Below, one piece after another: positions 1-5,633 of a DNA stretch of 6,219 bases (its first letter is position 1; each line of letters starts with the position of its first letter). The position numbers were made by a program, and so were the translations under genes. Origin of the DNA: Nitrosomonas sp. (lineage in GTDB: Bacteria; Pseudomonadota; Gammaproteobacteria; Burkholderiales; Nitrosomonadaceae); assembly GCA_021774205.1 (NCBI GenBank), contig JAJFJI010000029.1, positions 1 to 6,219 of the forward strand. The letters are read 5' to 3'. A model generated the notes under the pieces. It was not told the DNA's origin. It saw only the letters and a list, made by a program, of their open reading frames with translations, and did no database searches.

Positions 1-1
1 A

Positions 2-1135
2 CATCAATTATATTCCGCTCAAGGACAACGACTTCCTGAGTTAAATATTGGCGGCGGATATAGTCAAAATAATAAATTATCAATAATACGTACGCAAATA
101 AATGGACAAGGACCAGATCTTGACTTGAACATCGCCCAGCGCGGAAGAGCAAATGCTCAAGCCATACTTTCATTGCCAGTTTTTACTAGTGGTAGAATCA
201 GTCGTAACATCAATGCTGCAGAAGCGTCATTACAAGCAACGCAAAATAATGAATTGGCAACGGTATTGGATATCAAAATGCGTGTGGCAGATGCCTATAT
301 CGCCGTATTGCGTGCTGAGAGCTCTGTACAGGTTGCACAAAGTCATGTAGATAGTCTAACAGCACATAATCAAGATGTTAACAATCTTTACACACAAAAG
401 ATAGTTGCGCGCAATGATCTACTCTCTTCTAATGTCGAATTAGCTAATGCCAAACAACGTGTCGTTCAAGCGTTAAATAATCTGGATGCATTCCAGTCAC
501 TATATAATCAATTACTAGACCGACCCCTTTCAACAAAGGTTGAGCTTATCTCTTTATTTCCAGCTATTCCTGGGGGGAAATTGACTGAGTTGAGTGGGCA
601 AGCAGGAATAAATAGACCAGAATTAGCCATGCTTTCCCGGCAAATTGAATCGCTAGAACAGCAGGCAAAAAGTGTTAAAGCAGAAATACTCCCACAGATT
701 TCATTCGATGGTGGCTTCCGATACCAAGAAAACCGTTTTCAGGTGAACCCAGGCATGTGGTTAGCCAGCGTTAACATGGAATGGAGATTATTTGACGGTA
801 CTACGCGTCATAAAAGCAATGCCGTTATCCGCCAAGCGCTAGCATTAAAAGATGAATTTAATGACATGCGTAGTCAGATTGATATGCAGGTACGTCGATC
901 CTGGATGGATATTGAGGAAACTCGGAATCGAATTAAGGTTGCTGAGGTAGCTATAGAACAAGCAGAAGAAAACATGAAAGTTACAACCCGTCGGTATCAA
1001 CAAGGCTTTTCAACTCAAACCGATGTTCTGAGAGCCGAGGATTTACGCACTGTTACTCACGACAATTACAATAATGCTCGTTTTGACCGCGATTTAGCCA
1101 TATTACGGCTACGACGAGCAATAGGTATTTTGTAA
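2..1135 (+). CDS. TolC-family outer-membrane efflux/secretion channel protein, 5' end cut by the window edge
   Basis: The reading frame is open from the left edge to a TAA at 1133-1135, giving 377 residues without a start. Members of this family are usually about 430-470 residues, so the signal peptide and first helix are probably missing. A TTG at 125 is only an internal codon. The family forms trimeric barrels with a periplasmic helical tunnel and serves as the outer-membrane exit of type I secretion or tripartite efflux pumps. The internal duplication typical of TolC is visible: a LPELNIGGGY segment (nt 32-61) is echoed by ILPQISFDGGFRY (from nt 686), each preceded by a long helix-forming stretch rich in Ala, Gln, Glu and Ser. 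The end, with a YNNARFDRDLAILRLRRAIG segment, matches the usual last helix and the family's typical finish. No partner ABC transporter, RND pump or membrane-fusion gene is in view; one may lie upstream. The family is confident, the substrate unknown. Confidence 0.9.
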   Translation, partial: HQLYSAQGQRLPELNIGGGYSQNNKLSIIRTQINGQGPDLDLNIAQRGRANAQAILSLPVFTSGRISRNINAAEASLQATQNNELATVLDIKMRVADAYIAVLRAESSVQVAQSHVDSLTAHNQDVNNLYTQKIVARNDLLSSNVELANAKQRVVQALNNLDAFQSLYNQLLDRPLSTKVELISLFPAIPGGKLTELSGQAGINRPELAMLSRQIESLEQQAKSVKAEILPQISFDGGFRYQENRFQVNPGMWLASVNMEWRLFDGTTRHKSNAVIRQALALKDEFNDMRSQIDMQVRRSWMDIEETRNRIKVAEVAIEQAEENMKVTTRRYQQGFSTQTDVLRAEDLRTVTHDNYNNARFDRDLAILRLRRAIGIL

Positions 1136-1190
1136 TCTTTTTTTAAATAACGATTCAACAGTTACCAGGGCATTGTCAATTTCTCGTTAA

Positions 1191-1388
1191 ATCGGTCACA
1201 CAATAGTGTGTGAAAGATACCAAGCAGTTATACATGGATACCAATTTCATTCGGCCATTATTAGTCACGCGGTCTGGCTATATCCTCGTTTCTCTTTGAG
1301 TTTTCGCTACGTGGAAGACCTTCTTTTTAAGTGTGGGATTACCGTCTCCTATGAATCTATTCGGCAAGAGAAAAAATTATATTTGTGA
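1191..1388 (+). pseudogene. N-terminal relic of an IS6-like transposase
   Basis: A short open frame runs from just after a TAA at 1188-1190 to a TGA at 1386-1388; a GTG at 1206 is the only plausible start and would give 60 residues. The middle resembles the N-terminal helix-turn-helix part of IS6-family DDE transposases: YQFHSAIISHAVWLYPRFSL, then SFRYVEDLLFKCGITVSYES and IRQ. In those enzymes this is followed by a tryptophan-containing helix and then the catalytic DDE domain. Here the match stops at IRQ and continues as EKKLYL and a stop. No DDE domain can be found downstream, so the gene is truncated and non-functional. Intact IS6 transposases are roughly 230 residues. The upstream sequence GGGCATTGTCAATTT (around 1168-1182) may be a remnant of a terminal repeat, but no matching opposite end was found. 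The family call comes from remembered motifs. Confidence 0.72.
1196..1213. repeat. Perfect inverted repeat, 7-bp arms with a 4-base loop
   Basis: TCACACA (1196-1202) and TGTGTGA (1207-1213) are exact reverse complements around ATAG. The repeat sits about 60 bases after the TolC-like stop and overlaps the possible GTG start of the transposase relic. No run of Ts follows on the + strand, so a rho-independent terminator is not well supported. It could be part of the old insertion-sequence end, a protein-binding site, or chance. Confidence 0.4.
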
Positions 1389-1615
1389 TTGGAATCTATT
1401 TAGCCTATCGTTTACATAGTGCCTACATAGAAAAAGTCGAGCCTTTTAAGTTAATGTAACTTATTGTATTATTGGTACTGTTGTGCAGAATAGAACTGCG
1501 GACCTACTGGTCACGAATTAATATTCAGCTTGCTTCTAACTCAGAACCATAAAAACTAAATCTGTTTGCCTCGCGTAAATTTAAAAGTCTGGCTTATAAC
1601 TAGTCTGTTCTCGTA

Positions 1616-1648
1616 TATTGTGCAAGAGTGAAATTTTTGCACACAATA
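1616..1648. repeat. Imperfect inverted repeat able to form a 10-bp hairpin
   Basis: TATTGTGCAA (1616-1625) pairs with TTGCACACAATA (1637-1648), apart from two extra bases in the right arm; the loop is 11 bases. It lies in the decayed region with no gene next to it. It lacks a following T run, so terminator function is doubtful. It may be a terminal-repeat remnant of a small element. Confidence 0.35.
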
Positions 1649-1683
1649 CTGAAATAAACAATAAATTCAGAGAGATGTAGCAG

Positions 1684-1710
1684 GATAAACCCAGCAGGCG
1701 TTTGTTTATC
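1684..1710. repeat. Perfect 7-bp inverted repeat with a 13-base loop
   Basis: GATAAAC (1684-1690) and GTTTATC (1704-1710) are exact reverse complements. There is no adjacent gene and no T tract. In AT-rich DNA such a short repeat can arise by chance, so no function is assigned. Confidence 0.25.
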
Positions 1711-1775
1711 AACTACTATAGGGCTACTCATTCTGCAGGGCAGTAACCTACGTTTCCGTAAGTCACTGTTTTATT

Positions 1776-1821
1776 TCGCAGGCCGTGAGAGATTCGAACT
1801 CTCGACCAGCAGATTAAAAGT
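1776..1821 (-). pseudogene. 3' half of a tRNA-Lys(UUU) gene
   Basis: Read on the - strand, the anticodon loop CTTTTAA (1820-1814, anticodon TTT at 1818-1816) is followed by the 3' anticodon-stem strand TCTGC and the variable loop TGGTC. A perfect T arm comes next (GAGAG, loop TTCGAAT, CTCTC; 1803-1787), then an acceptor-strand-like ACGGCCT (1786-1780). Loop, variable loop and T arm fit tRNA-Lys closely. Upstream, the 5' anticodon strand is TTTGA instead of the GCAGA needed, so only the two pairs next to the loop plus one G-T wobble remain, and no normal D arm is present. A GGCCG at 1844-1840 could pair with CGGCC of the acceptor strand, but only about 24 bases separate it from the anticodon loop, too few for a D arm plus anticodon stem. 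The end reads GCGA rather than a clean A-CCA. I judge it a broken tRNA or a former attachment site, not a working gene. Confidence 0.75.
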
Positions 1822-1844
1822 CAAACCCGTCTTTCTTTGCGGCC

Positions 1845-1886
1845 AAAAGGGATATGCCAATAACGCTACCTGGTTTATGATATCCC
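1845..1886 (-). terminator. Possible terminator downstream of pgsA
   Basis: On the - strand GGGATAT (1886-1880) pairs perfectly with ATATCCC (1855-1849), followed at once by TTTT (1848-1845). A second short pairing, CCA with TGG, lies inside the 24-base loop. The hairpin begins about 100 bases after the pgsA stop and is a candidate end for the - strand transcript. The large loop and the T tract of only four make it weak. Confidence 0.35.
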
Positions 1887-1923
1887 ATCTTGAAATACAG
1901 AAACAGCAAGCTTTTGGTTCAGC

Positions 1924-1937
1924 AATCTGTACAGATT
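1924..1937. repeat. Perfect 14-bp palindrome, operator-like
   Basis: AATCTGTACAGATT is its own reverse complement. It lies about 50 bases beyond the pgsA stop codon. It contains CTGT and ACAG but without the eight-base spacer of the LexA box, so it is not a canonical SOS site. Its role is unknown; it could bind a dimeric regulator or be chance. Confidence 0.4.
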
Positions 1938-1984
1938 TGTCATAATGAGAATTGCTGCCTTATGATACATTCAACCATTGCACG

Positions 1985-2557
1985 TTATCCACGTTTAAGC
2001 GCATGCGGCATCGCTGCTTTTAGATAAAATACCATAGACCATAATGTCAAGACAGCAGCCAGGTATATTAGCCATGTCCCAACCACATGTGCGTTAAAAT
2101 TCTCTCCAATATTGTCATGGTATAGCAATAATGGAATAGCAATCATTTGGGATGTGGTTTTAATTTTTCCTAGGAAGGAAACGGCGACGTTTTTTGACTT
2201 GCCAATTTGCGCCATCCATTCCCGCAGCGCCGACACGGTAACTTCACGACCGATAATAACCAAGGCAATTGGCGCATCTAATCTCTCCAAGTACACCAAA
2301 ACAATTAATGCCGCCGTTACCATGAGTTTGTCAGCAACTGGATCTAGAAATGCGCCAAAAGCGGAAGTCTGGTTCAACACCCGAGCGAGATACCCATCCA
2401 ACCAGTCAGTAATCGCTGCGCCAGCGAAAATAATTGTAGCAACCAGATTCTGGTTCTCATAAGACAACAAGGTTGGCGGCAAATAAAAAATCCCCACAAA
2501 TAATGGAATCGCAAGTATTCGTAGCCAGGTGAGTAAATTAGGAAGATTATATGGCAT
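1985..2557 (-). CDS. pgsA: CDP-diacylglycerol--glycerol-3-phosphate 3-phosphatidyltransferase (phosphatidylglycerophosphate synthase)
   Basis: This integral inner-membrane enzyme joins CDP-diacylglycerol and glycerol-3-phosphate to give phosphatidylglycerophosphate and CMP, the committed step towards phosphatidylglycerol and cardiolipin. The product is 190 residues, normal for PgsA. The CDP-alcohol phosphatidyltransferase signature is complete: D51, D54-G55, A58-R59, G68, D72 and D76, within DWLDGYLARV and GAFLDPVADK. The N-terminal PYNLPNLLTWLRI segment is typical of PgsA and argues for the glycerol-3-phosphate branch over other CDP-alcohol transferases. Several hydrophobic segments fit a multi-pass membrane protein (about 12-30, 37-50, 78-90, 96-104, 132-146, 158-178). 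The ATG start is preceded by a weak GGAA ribosome-binding site 4 bases upstream. It follows uvrC in the same direction, as in E. coli, but 348 bases away, so it may have its own promoter. Confidence 0.95.
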   Translation of the reverse strand: MPYNLPNLLTWLRILAIPLFVGIFYLPPTLLSYENQNLVATIIFAGAAITDWLDGYLARVLNQTSAFGAFLDPVADKLMVTAALIVLVYLERLDAPIALVIIGREVTVSALREWMAQIGKSKNVAVSFLGKIKTTSQMIAIPLLLYHDNIGENFNAHVVGTWLIYLAAVLTLWSMVFYLKAAMPHALKRG

Positions 2558-2905
2558 AGGATTCCATGCTATTTTTTAACTGTTAAACAAGCAATCAACT
2601 GTTGAAGCGTTGGCCAGTTAAGATTAGTTATAAGCTACTTATTGACAATACTAAAGAAAAAGAATTGTTAAGTTTAAAAAAAAGAAAATTTTACAGCCTA
2701 TTATCTTAAATGAAAATTTGGCTTTGGATCTGGAAATAAATAAGTCGCTGAAATTCGCGCTCGGATTTAGCTTAAATTTGATCGATCCGATTGAACAAAA
2801 CCGCAGTTGTAGCCAAGACTACACTGATGATTCTGTGATTAAGGATCGGCCAAAGATAGCCTGAAGCCTTGATGCAAAAACGATGCGTTATTTATTTTCA
2901 TACCC
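2558..2905. other. Long gap between uvrC and pgsA
   Basis: No recognisable gene is present. The part near pgsA is very AT-rich, with a purine run on the + strand around 2671-2688. The half nearer uvrC (about 2720-2880) has a more gene-like base composition and, on the + strand, a frame open from 2655 to a TGA at 2862-2864. That frame has no ATG; a TTG at 2718 would give about 48 residues, and I recognise nothing in it. A weak - strand promoter for pgsA could be TTGTCA (2648-2643) with TAATCT (2626-2621), a 16-base spacer, but the -10 match is poor. No strong terminator follows uvrC. Confidence 0.5.
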
Positions 2906-4723
2906 TTAATGTAATTCCCTGTATATCTTTTCCGCCATTGTGCGACTAATGCCTTCTGTTTGATGTAGTTCCTGAATACTGGCGGTTAATACGCCTTTCA
3001 GCCCACCAAAGCGCGACAACAAATCTTGCCGCCGCTTGGCACCAATACCGCCGATTTCTTCCAATCTTGAACTGGTTCGCGTTTTTCCCCGACGGTTACG
3101 ATGTCCCTGAATCGCAAAGCGGTGGGCCTCATCTCTGATTTGCTGGATGAGGTGTAAAGCAGCATGATTACTCGGCAATTGTAACGGTATTTTTGTGGCA
3201 GGGAAAATCAATTGTTCCAGGCCAGGCTTGCGTGCCACTCCCTTCGCGACACCCATTAATTTTGCATCATTGATGCCCAGTTCTATCAATATCTTCTGAG
3301 CTGCACTTACCTGCCCTTTACCACCGTCAATTAAAATAAGATCGGGCAGTTGACTTTCACCTTCAGCTACTTTTTGATAACGCCGGTATAAGACATCGCG
3401 CATTGCTGCATAATCATCACCTGGCGTAATGCCCTTGATGTTATAACGCCGATATTCATTATTACGCATTGCGAAATTGTCATAAACAACACAGGACGCG
3501 ACCGTGGCTTCTCCCTGTGTATGACTGACATCAAAACACTCAACACGTGAAATATCCGGTAGATTCAACGCTTGCTGCAAAGCCTGCAAACGTTCTTCCT
3601 GATTCGCTTGCCGATTCAACATTTGTTTTAGGGCGAGTTGCGCATTATTGTTCGCCATCTCTAGCCATACTCGCCGCTCTCCCACAGGCCTCAGATTAAT
3701 AACGACTTTATGTCCTGATTGCTCAGTTAATAAGGTCTGTAAAAGCTCTTTATGGATTTTTTCTCCGACAATAACAAGATGCGGCACGCCACGATTAATA
3801 TAATGCTGAGCAAGAAAAGCTTCCACTACCGTTTTAGAATCATAACCATCTGCATTTCTTGGAAAAAAACTTTTATCTCCCAAATGCCGCCCTCCCCTAA
3901 CCATGGCAAGGTTAACACAGATACTTCCGCTACCATCTGTATCAACTGCACAGGCAATGACATCAGCATCTAACGCTCTACCGCTATCAACAAATTGTTT
4001 CTCCCTGATTTTTCGCAATGCTTGAATTTGGTCACGAAACAATGCAGCTTGTTCATATTCCATTTGATCTGCTGCAGACCGCATCTTTTCCGCGATCGTT
4101 TCGATGACTTCTGTCTGCTTTCCTTGCAAAAATAAACGGGCATTTGCGACATCTTCACGATAGGCTGGATGGCTAATCATATTCACACAAGGCCCACTGC
4201 ACCGTTTGATCTGATAGAGTAGACAGGGTCTGGTGCGATTTTTATAAACACTATCTTCACATGTGCGCAAGCGAAAAACTTTTTGCAGCAATTGAATGCT
4301 TTCTCGCACAATTCCTGCATTCGGAAACGGTCCAAAGTAGTGGTGCTCTTTGCCCAATATACCCCGATAAAACCCAAGACGCGAAAACTGGTGCCCACTC
4401 AGAATAATATAGGGGTAAGACTTATCATCCCGGAATAAAATGTTATATCTAGGACTTAAGCGCTTGATTATATTGTTTTCAAGTAATAACGCTTCAGCTT
4501 CTGAACGCGTAACTGTCGTTTCAATCCCGGCAACATGAGAAACCATTAACTGTATACGCGGCGCAAGGCTTGTTTTCTGGAAATATGAGGAAACACGTTT
4601 TTTGAGATCTACCGCCTTGCCAACGTAGATAACCTCACCTGCCGCATTTAGCATGCGGTAAACACCCGGTTGTGAAGGCAGATTGGTACAAAAATTCCTG
4701 GCGTCAAAAGCGCTTTCCTTCAA
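2906..4723 (-). CDS. uvrC: UvrABC excinuclease subunit C
   Basis: UvrC makes both the 3' and 5' incisions around bulky DNA lesions after UvrA/UvrB damage recognition. The 605-residue product is close to the usual length (E. coli 610). The N-terminal GIY-YIG nuclease shows GVY 20-22, YVGK 33-36, R43 and a glutamate near 82. A cysteine set C155, C167, C175, C179 follows, the positions associated with an iron-sulfur cluster in UvrC. The UvrB-interacting UVR segment is at about 204-239. The RNase H-like nuclease shows D398 (ECFDVSH), D466 (LILIDGGKGQ) and H534 (DEAHRFAIQG). Tandem helix-hairpin-helix motifs are at about 553-605 (EEIGGIGAKR, QTEGISRTMAEKI). All catalytic residues appear present. 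The start is a TTG only two bases after the tautomerase stop, with AAAGGA about nine bases upstream; the next Met (24) would delete the GVY motif. This suggests translational coupling. Confidence 0.97.
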   Translation of the reverse strand: MKESAFDARNFCTNLPSQPGVYRMLNAAGEVIYVGKAVDLKKRVSSYFQKTSLAPRIQLMVSHVAGIETTVTRSEAEALLLENNIIKRLSPRYNILFRDDKSYPYIILSGHQFSRLGFYRGILGKEHHYFGPFPNAGIVRESIQLLQKVFRLRTCEDSVYKNRTRPCLLYQIKRCSGPCVNMISHPAYREDVANARLFLQGKQTEVIETIAEKMRSAADQMEYEQAALFRDQIQALRKIREKQFVDSGRALDADVIACAVDTDGSGSICVNLAMVRGGRHLGDKSFFPRNADGYDSKTVVEAFLAQHYINRGVPHLVIVGEKIHKELLQTLLTEQSGHKVVINLRPVGERRVWLEMANNNAQLALKQMLNRQANQEERLQALQQALNLPDISRVECFDVSHTQGEATVASCVVYDNFAMRNNEYRRYNIKGITPGDDYAAMRDVLYRRYQKVAEGESQLPDLILIDGGKGQVSAAQKILIELGINDAKLMGVAKGVARKPGLEQLIFPATKIPLQLPSNHAALHLIQQIRDEAHRFAIQGHRNRRGKTRTSSRLEEIGGIGAKRRQDLLSRFGGLKGVLTASIQELHQTEGISRTMAEKIYRELH

Positions 4724-4725
4724 AT

Positions 4726-4917
4726 TTATTCGTCCTTTTTGCCTAACAAATTACCGCCGATGGCCCAATTCTCATGTGGGATTTCGTCAAATGATATATA
4801 GGTATATGATTTTGGCTTTTGTGCAATCCGTTCCAATGTATCAGTGATTTCCTCAGCAATTTTTGTCTTTTGCTCGCGATCAAGTGAACCAGCAATACGA
4901 ATATTTACATAAGGCAT
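4726..4917 (-). CDS. 4-oxalocrotonate tautomerase-like small protein
   Basis: This 63-residue protein has the size and pattern of the 4-oxalocrotonate tautomerase superfamily, whose catalytic base is the N-terminal proline exposed after removal of Met. It begins MPYVNIRIAG, giving the required Pro at position 2, and has basic residues R7 and R14, either of which could help bind a carboxylate. The C-terminal segment ENWAIGGNLLGKK matches the NW-x-IGG ending common in a subgroup of these proteins. Members act on enol/keto acids, often as hexamers, but many have unknown substrates. No aromatic-degradation genes surround it, so a role in catechol meta-cleavage is not supported; it sits between two DNA-repair genes. 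The ATG has a clear GGAG ribosome-binding site six bases upstream. The stop is two bases before the uvrC start. Confidence 0.9.
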   Translation of the reverse strand: MPYVNIRIAGSLDREQKTKIAEEITDTLERIAQKPKSYTYISFDEIPHENWAIGGNLLGKKDE

Positions 4918-4933
4918 AATAATCTCCAGTTTA

Positions 4934-5578
4934 TTAAGTTCTTGTCAAATCAGCACAAACTTTCTCAAATACCTGTTCAAACATTTCTGTCGTCAAACGT
5001 TTGGTTTGCGTATTGTAGCGACTACAGTGGTAGCTGTCATAAAGTATCAGCCCATTGGGCAATGCATGAACAGCACCGTGGCCAAATTTAAAGCTTTTAG
5101 CTTTAAGCCCCAATGCCATTAATCCGGCTTGGTGAGCGACTACCCCCAACGCTAACACCGCCAAGCCCCCACCTGCCATAAAATCTACAATTTCATTGGC
5201 AAGATAAGTATTACATTGGCGAATTTCACTGGGCGCTGGCTTATTTTCAGGTGGCAAGCACTTTACCGCATTAGTAATTCGGCAATCAGAAAGCTGCAAA
5301 CCATCATCTGCCGCAACAGATTCGTTATGATTTGCAAAACCAAATTTATGAAGTGTCTGGTATAACAAGATACCGGCAAAATCCCCTGTGAAAGGTCTTC
5401 CAGTACGATTTGCGCCATGCATGCCAGGGGCCAATCCGATGATAAGAAGCTTTGGCGTCGTATCGCCAAACGCGGAAACGGGTGCAGCATGGTAACCAGG
5501 ATAACGGTTCTTTATGCCATCTAGGAATTCGGCTAATCGTTGGCACTGGCGGCAATCTATTGATTGCATGGATGGCAT
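4934..5578 (-). CDS. Family 5 (UdgB-type) uracil-DNA glycosylase
   Basis: The enzyme removes uracil, and in this family often other deaminated bases, from DNA to start base excision repair. The 214-residue product shows motif A as GLAPGMHGANRTGRPFTGD (48-66), the long form typical of family 5 rather than the GEAPG form of family 4. Four cysteines, C9 and C12 (CRQC) with C107 and C122, match the iron-sulfur ligands of families 4 and 5. N103 (ITNAVKC) and the C-terminal YHCSRYNTQTKRLT segment with H184 match the other active-site motifs; D66 is probably the conserved Asp after motif A. The start ATG has GGAG eight bases upstream; an ATG three codons later is an alternative. It is the first gene of the tautomerase-uvrC transcript, with 16 bases to the next gene, and is divergent from efp. 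Family 5 is preferred over family 4, with good confidence. Confidence 0.9.
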   Translation of the reverse strand: MPSMQSIDCRQCQRLAEFLDGIKNRYPGYHAAPVSAFGDTTPKLLIIGLAPGMHGANRTGRPFTGDFAGILLYQTLHKFGFANHNESVAADDGLQLSDCRITNAVKCLPPENKPAPSEIRQCNTYLANEIVDFMAGGGLAVLALGVVAHQAGLMALGLKAKSFKFGHGAVHALPNGLILYDSYHCSRYNTQTKRLTTEMFEQVFEKVCADLTRT

Positions 5579-5598
5579 GGCATAATCTCCTTTTGTAG

Positions 5599-5628
5599 TA
5601 AAATAGTTTTTTTATTTCAACTGAACAA
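5599..5628. promoter_or_regulatory. Possible overlapping divergent promoters between the glycosylase gene and efp
   Basis: The 55-base gap must serve both directions. On the + strand TAAAAT (5599-5604) is a five-of-six match to a -10 element about 30 bases before the efp start, but no good -35 is seen. On the - strand TTGTTC (5628-5623) and TATTTT (5605-5600) are 17 bases apart, upstream of the glycosylase gene. The two -10 candidates overlap, so the directions could compete. AT-rich DNA yields such matches easily. Confidence 0.35.
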
Positions 5629-5633
5629 AGAAA

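Larger units (their letters stand above)
1136..1984. other. Gene-free, decayed region between the TolC-like gene and pgsA
   Basis: About 850 bases carry no intact gene on either strand. They hold a transposase relic (about 1191-1388), a half tRNA-Lys (1776-1821), four inverted repeats listed separately, and AT-rich sequence with frequent stops in all frames. No clear terminator with a strong GC stem follows the TolC-like gene; only a run of seven Ts lies just after its stop codon. The mixture of relics suggests a site of repeated insertion and deletion. The stretch 1389-1610 holds nothing I recognise. Confidence 0.7.

Noticed and set aside
153..350. 65-codon + strand frame inside the TolC-like gene
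   Set aside because: Out-of-frame overlap with a clearly coding TolC-family frame.
1924..1937. LexA (SOS) box at CTGT/ACAG
   Set aside because: The two halves are adjacent (CTGTACAG) instead of separated by eight bases, and the site is downstream of the repair genes rather than in front of them.
2112..2462. 116-codon open frame on the + strand opposite pgsA
   Set aside because: It lies wholly within pgsA on the other strand, has no recognisable motif, and pgsA has a complete active-site signature, so this is a shadow frame.
2642..2670. Perfect TTGACA (2642-2647) on the + strand as a promoter
   Set aside because: No acceptable -10 at 16-18 bases (TTGTTA or TGTTAA) and no + strand gene follows.
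3752..3973. 73-codon open frame on the + strand opposite uvrC
   Set aside because: It is antisense to a conserved UvrC segment and has no family resemblance; treated as chance.
3970..4398. Two - strand frames (62 and 71 codons) inside uvrC in another frame
   Set aside because: They overlap the conserved UVR and cysteine regions of UvrC; same-strand out-of-frame shadows.
5263..5555. Two - strand frames (75 and 69 codons) inside the glycosylase gene
   Set aside because: They overlap the motif A and cysteine region of the glycosylase out of frame and show no domain.
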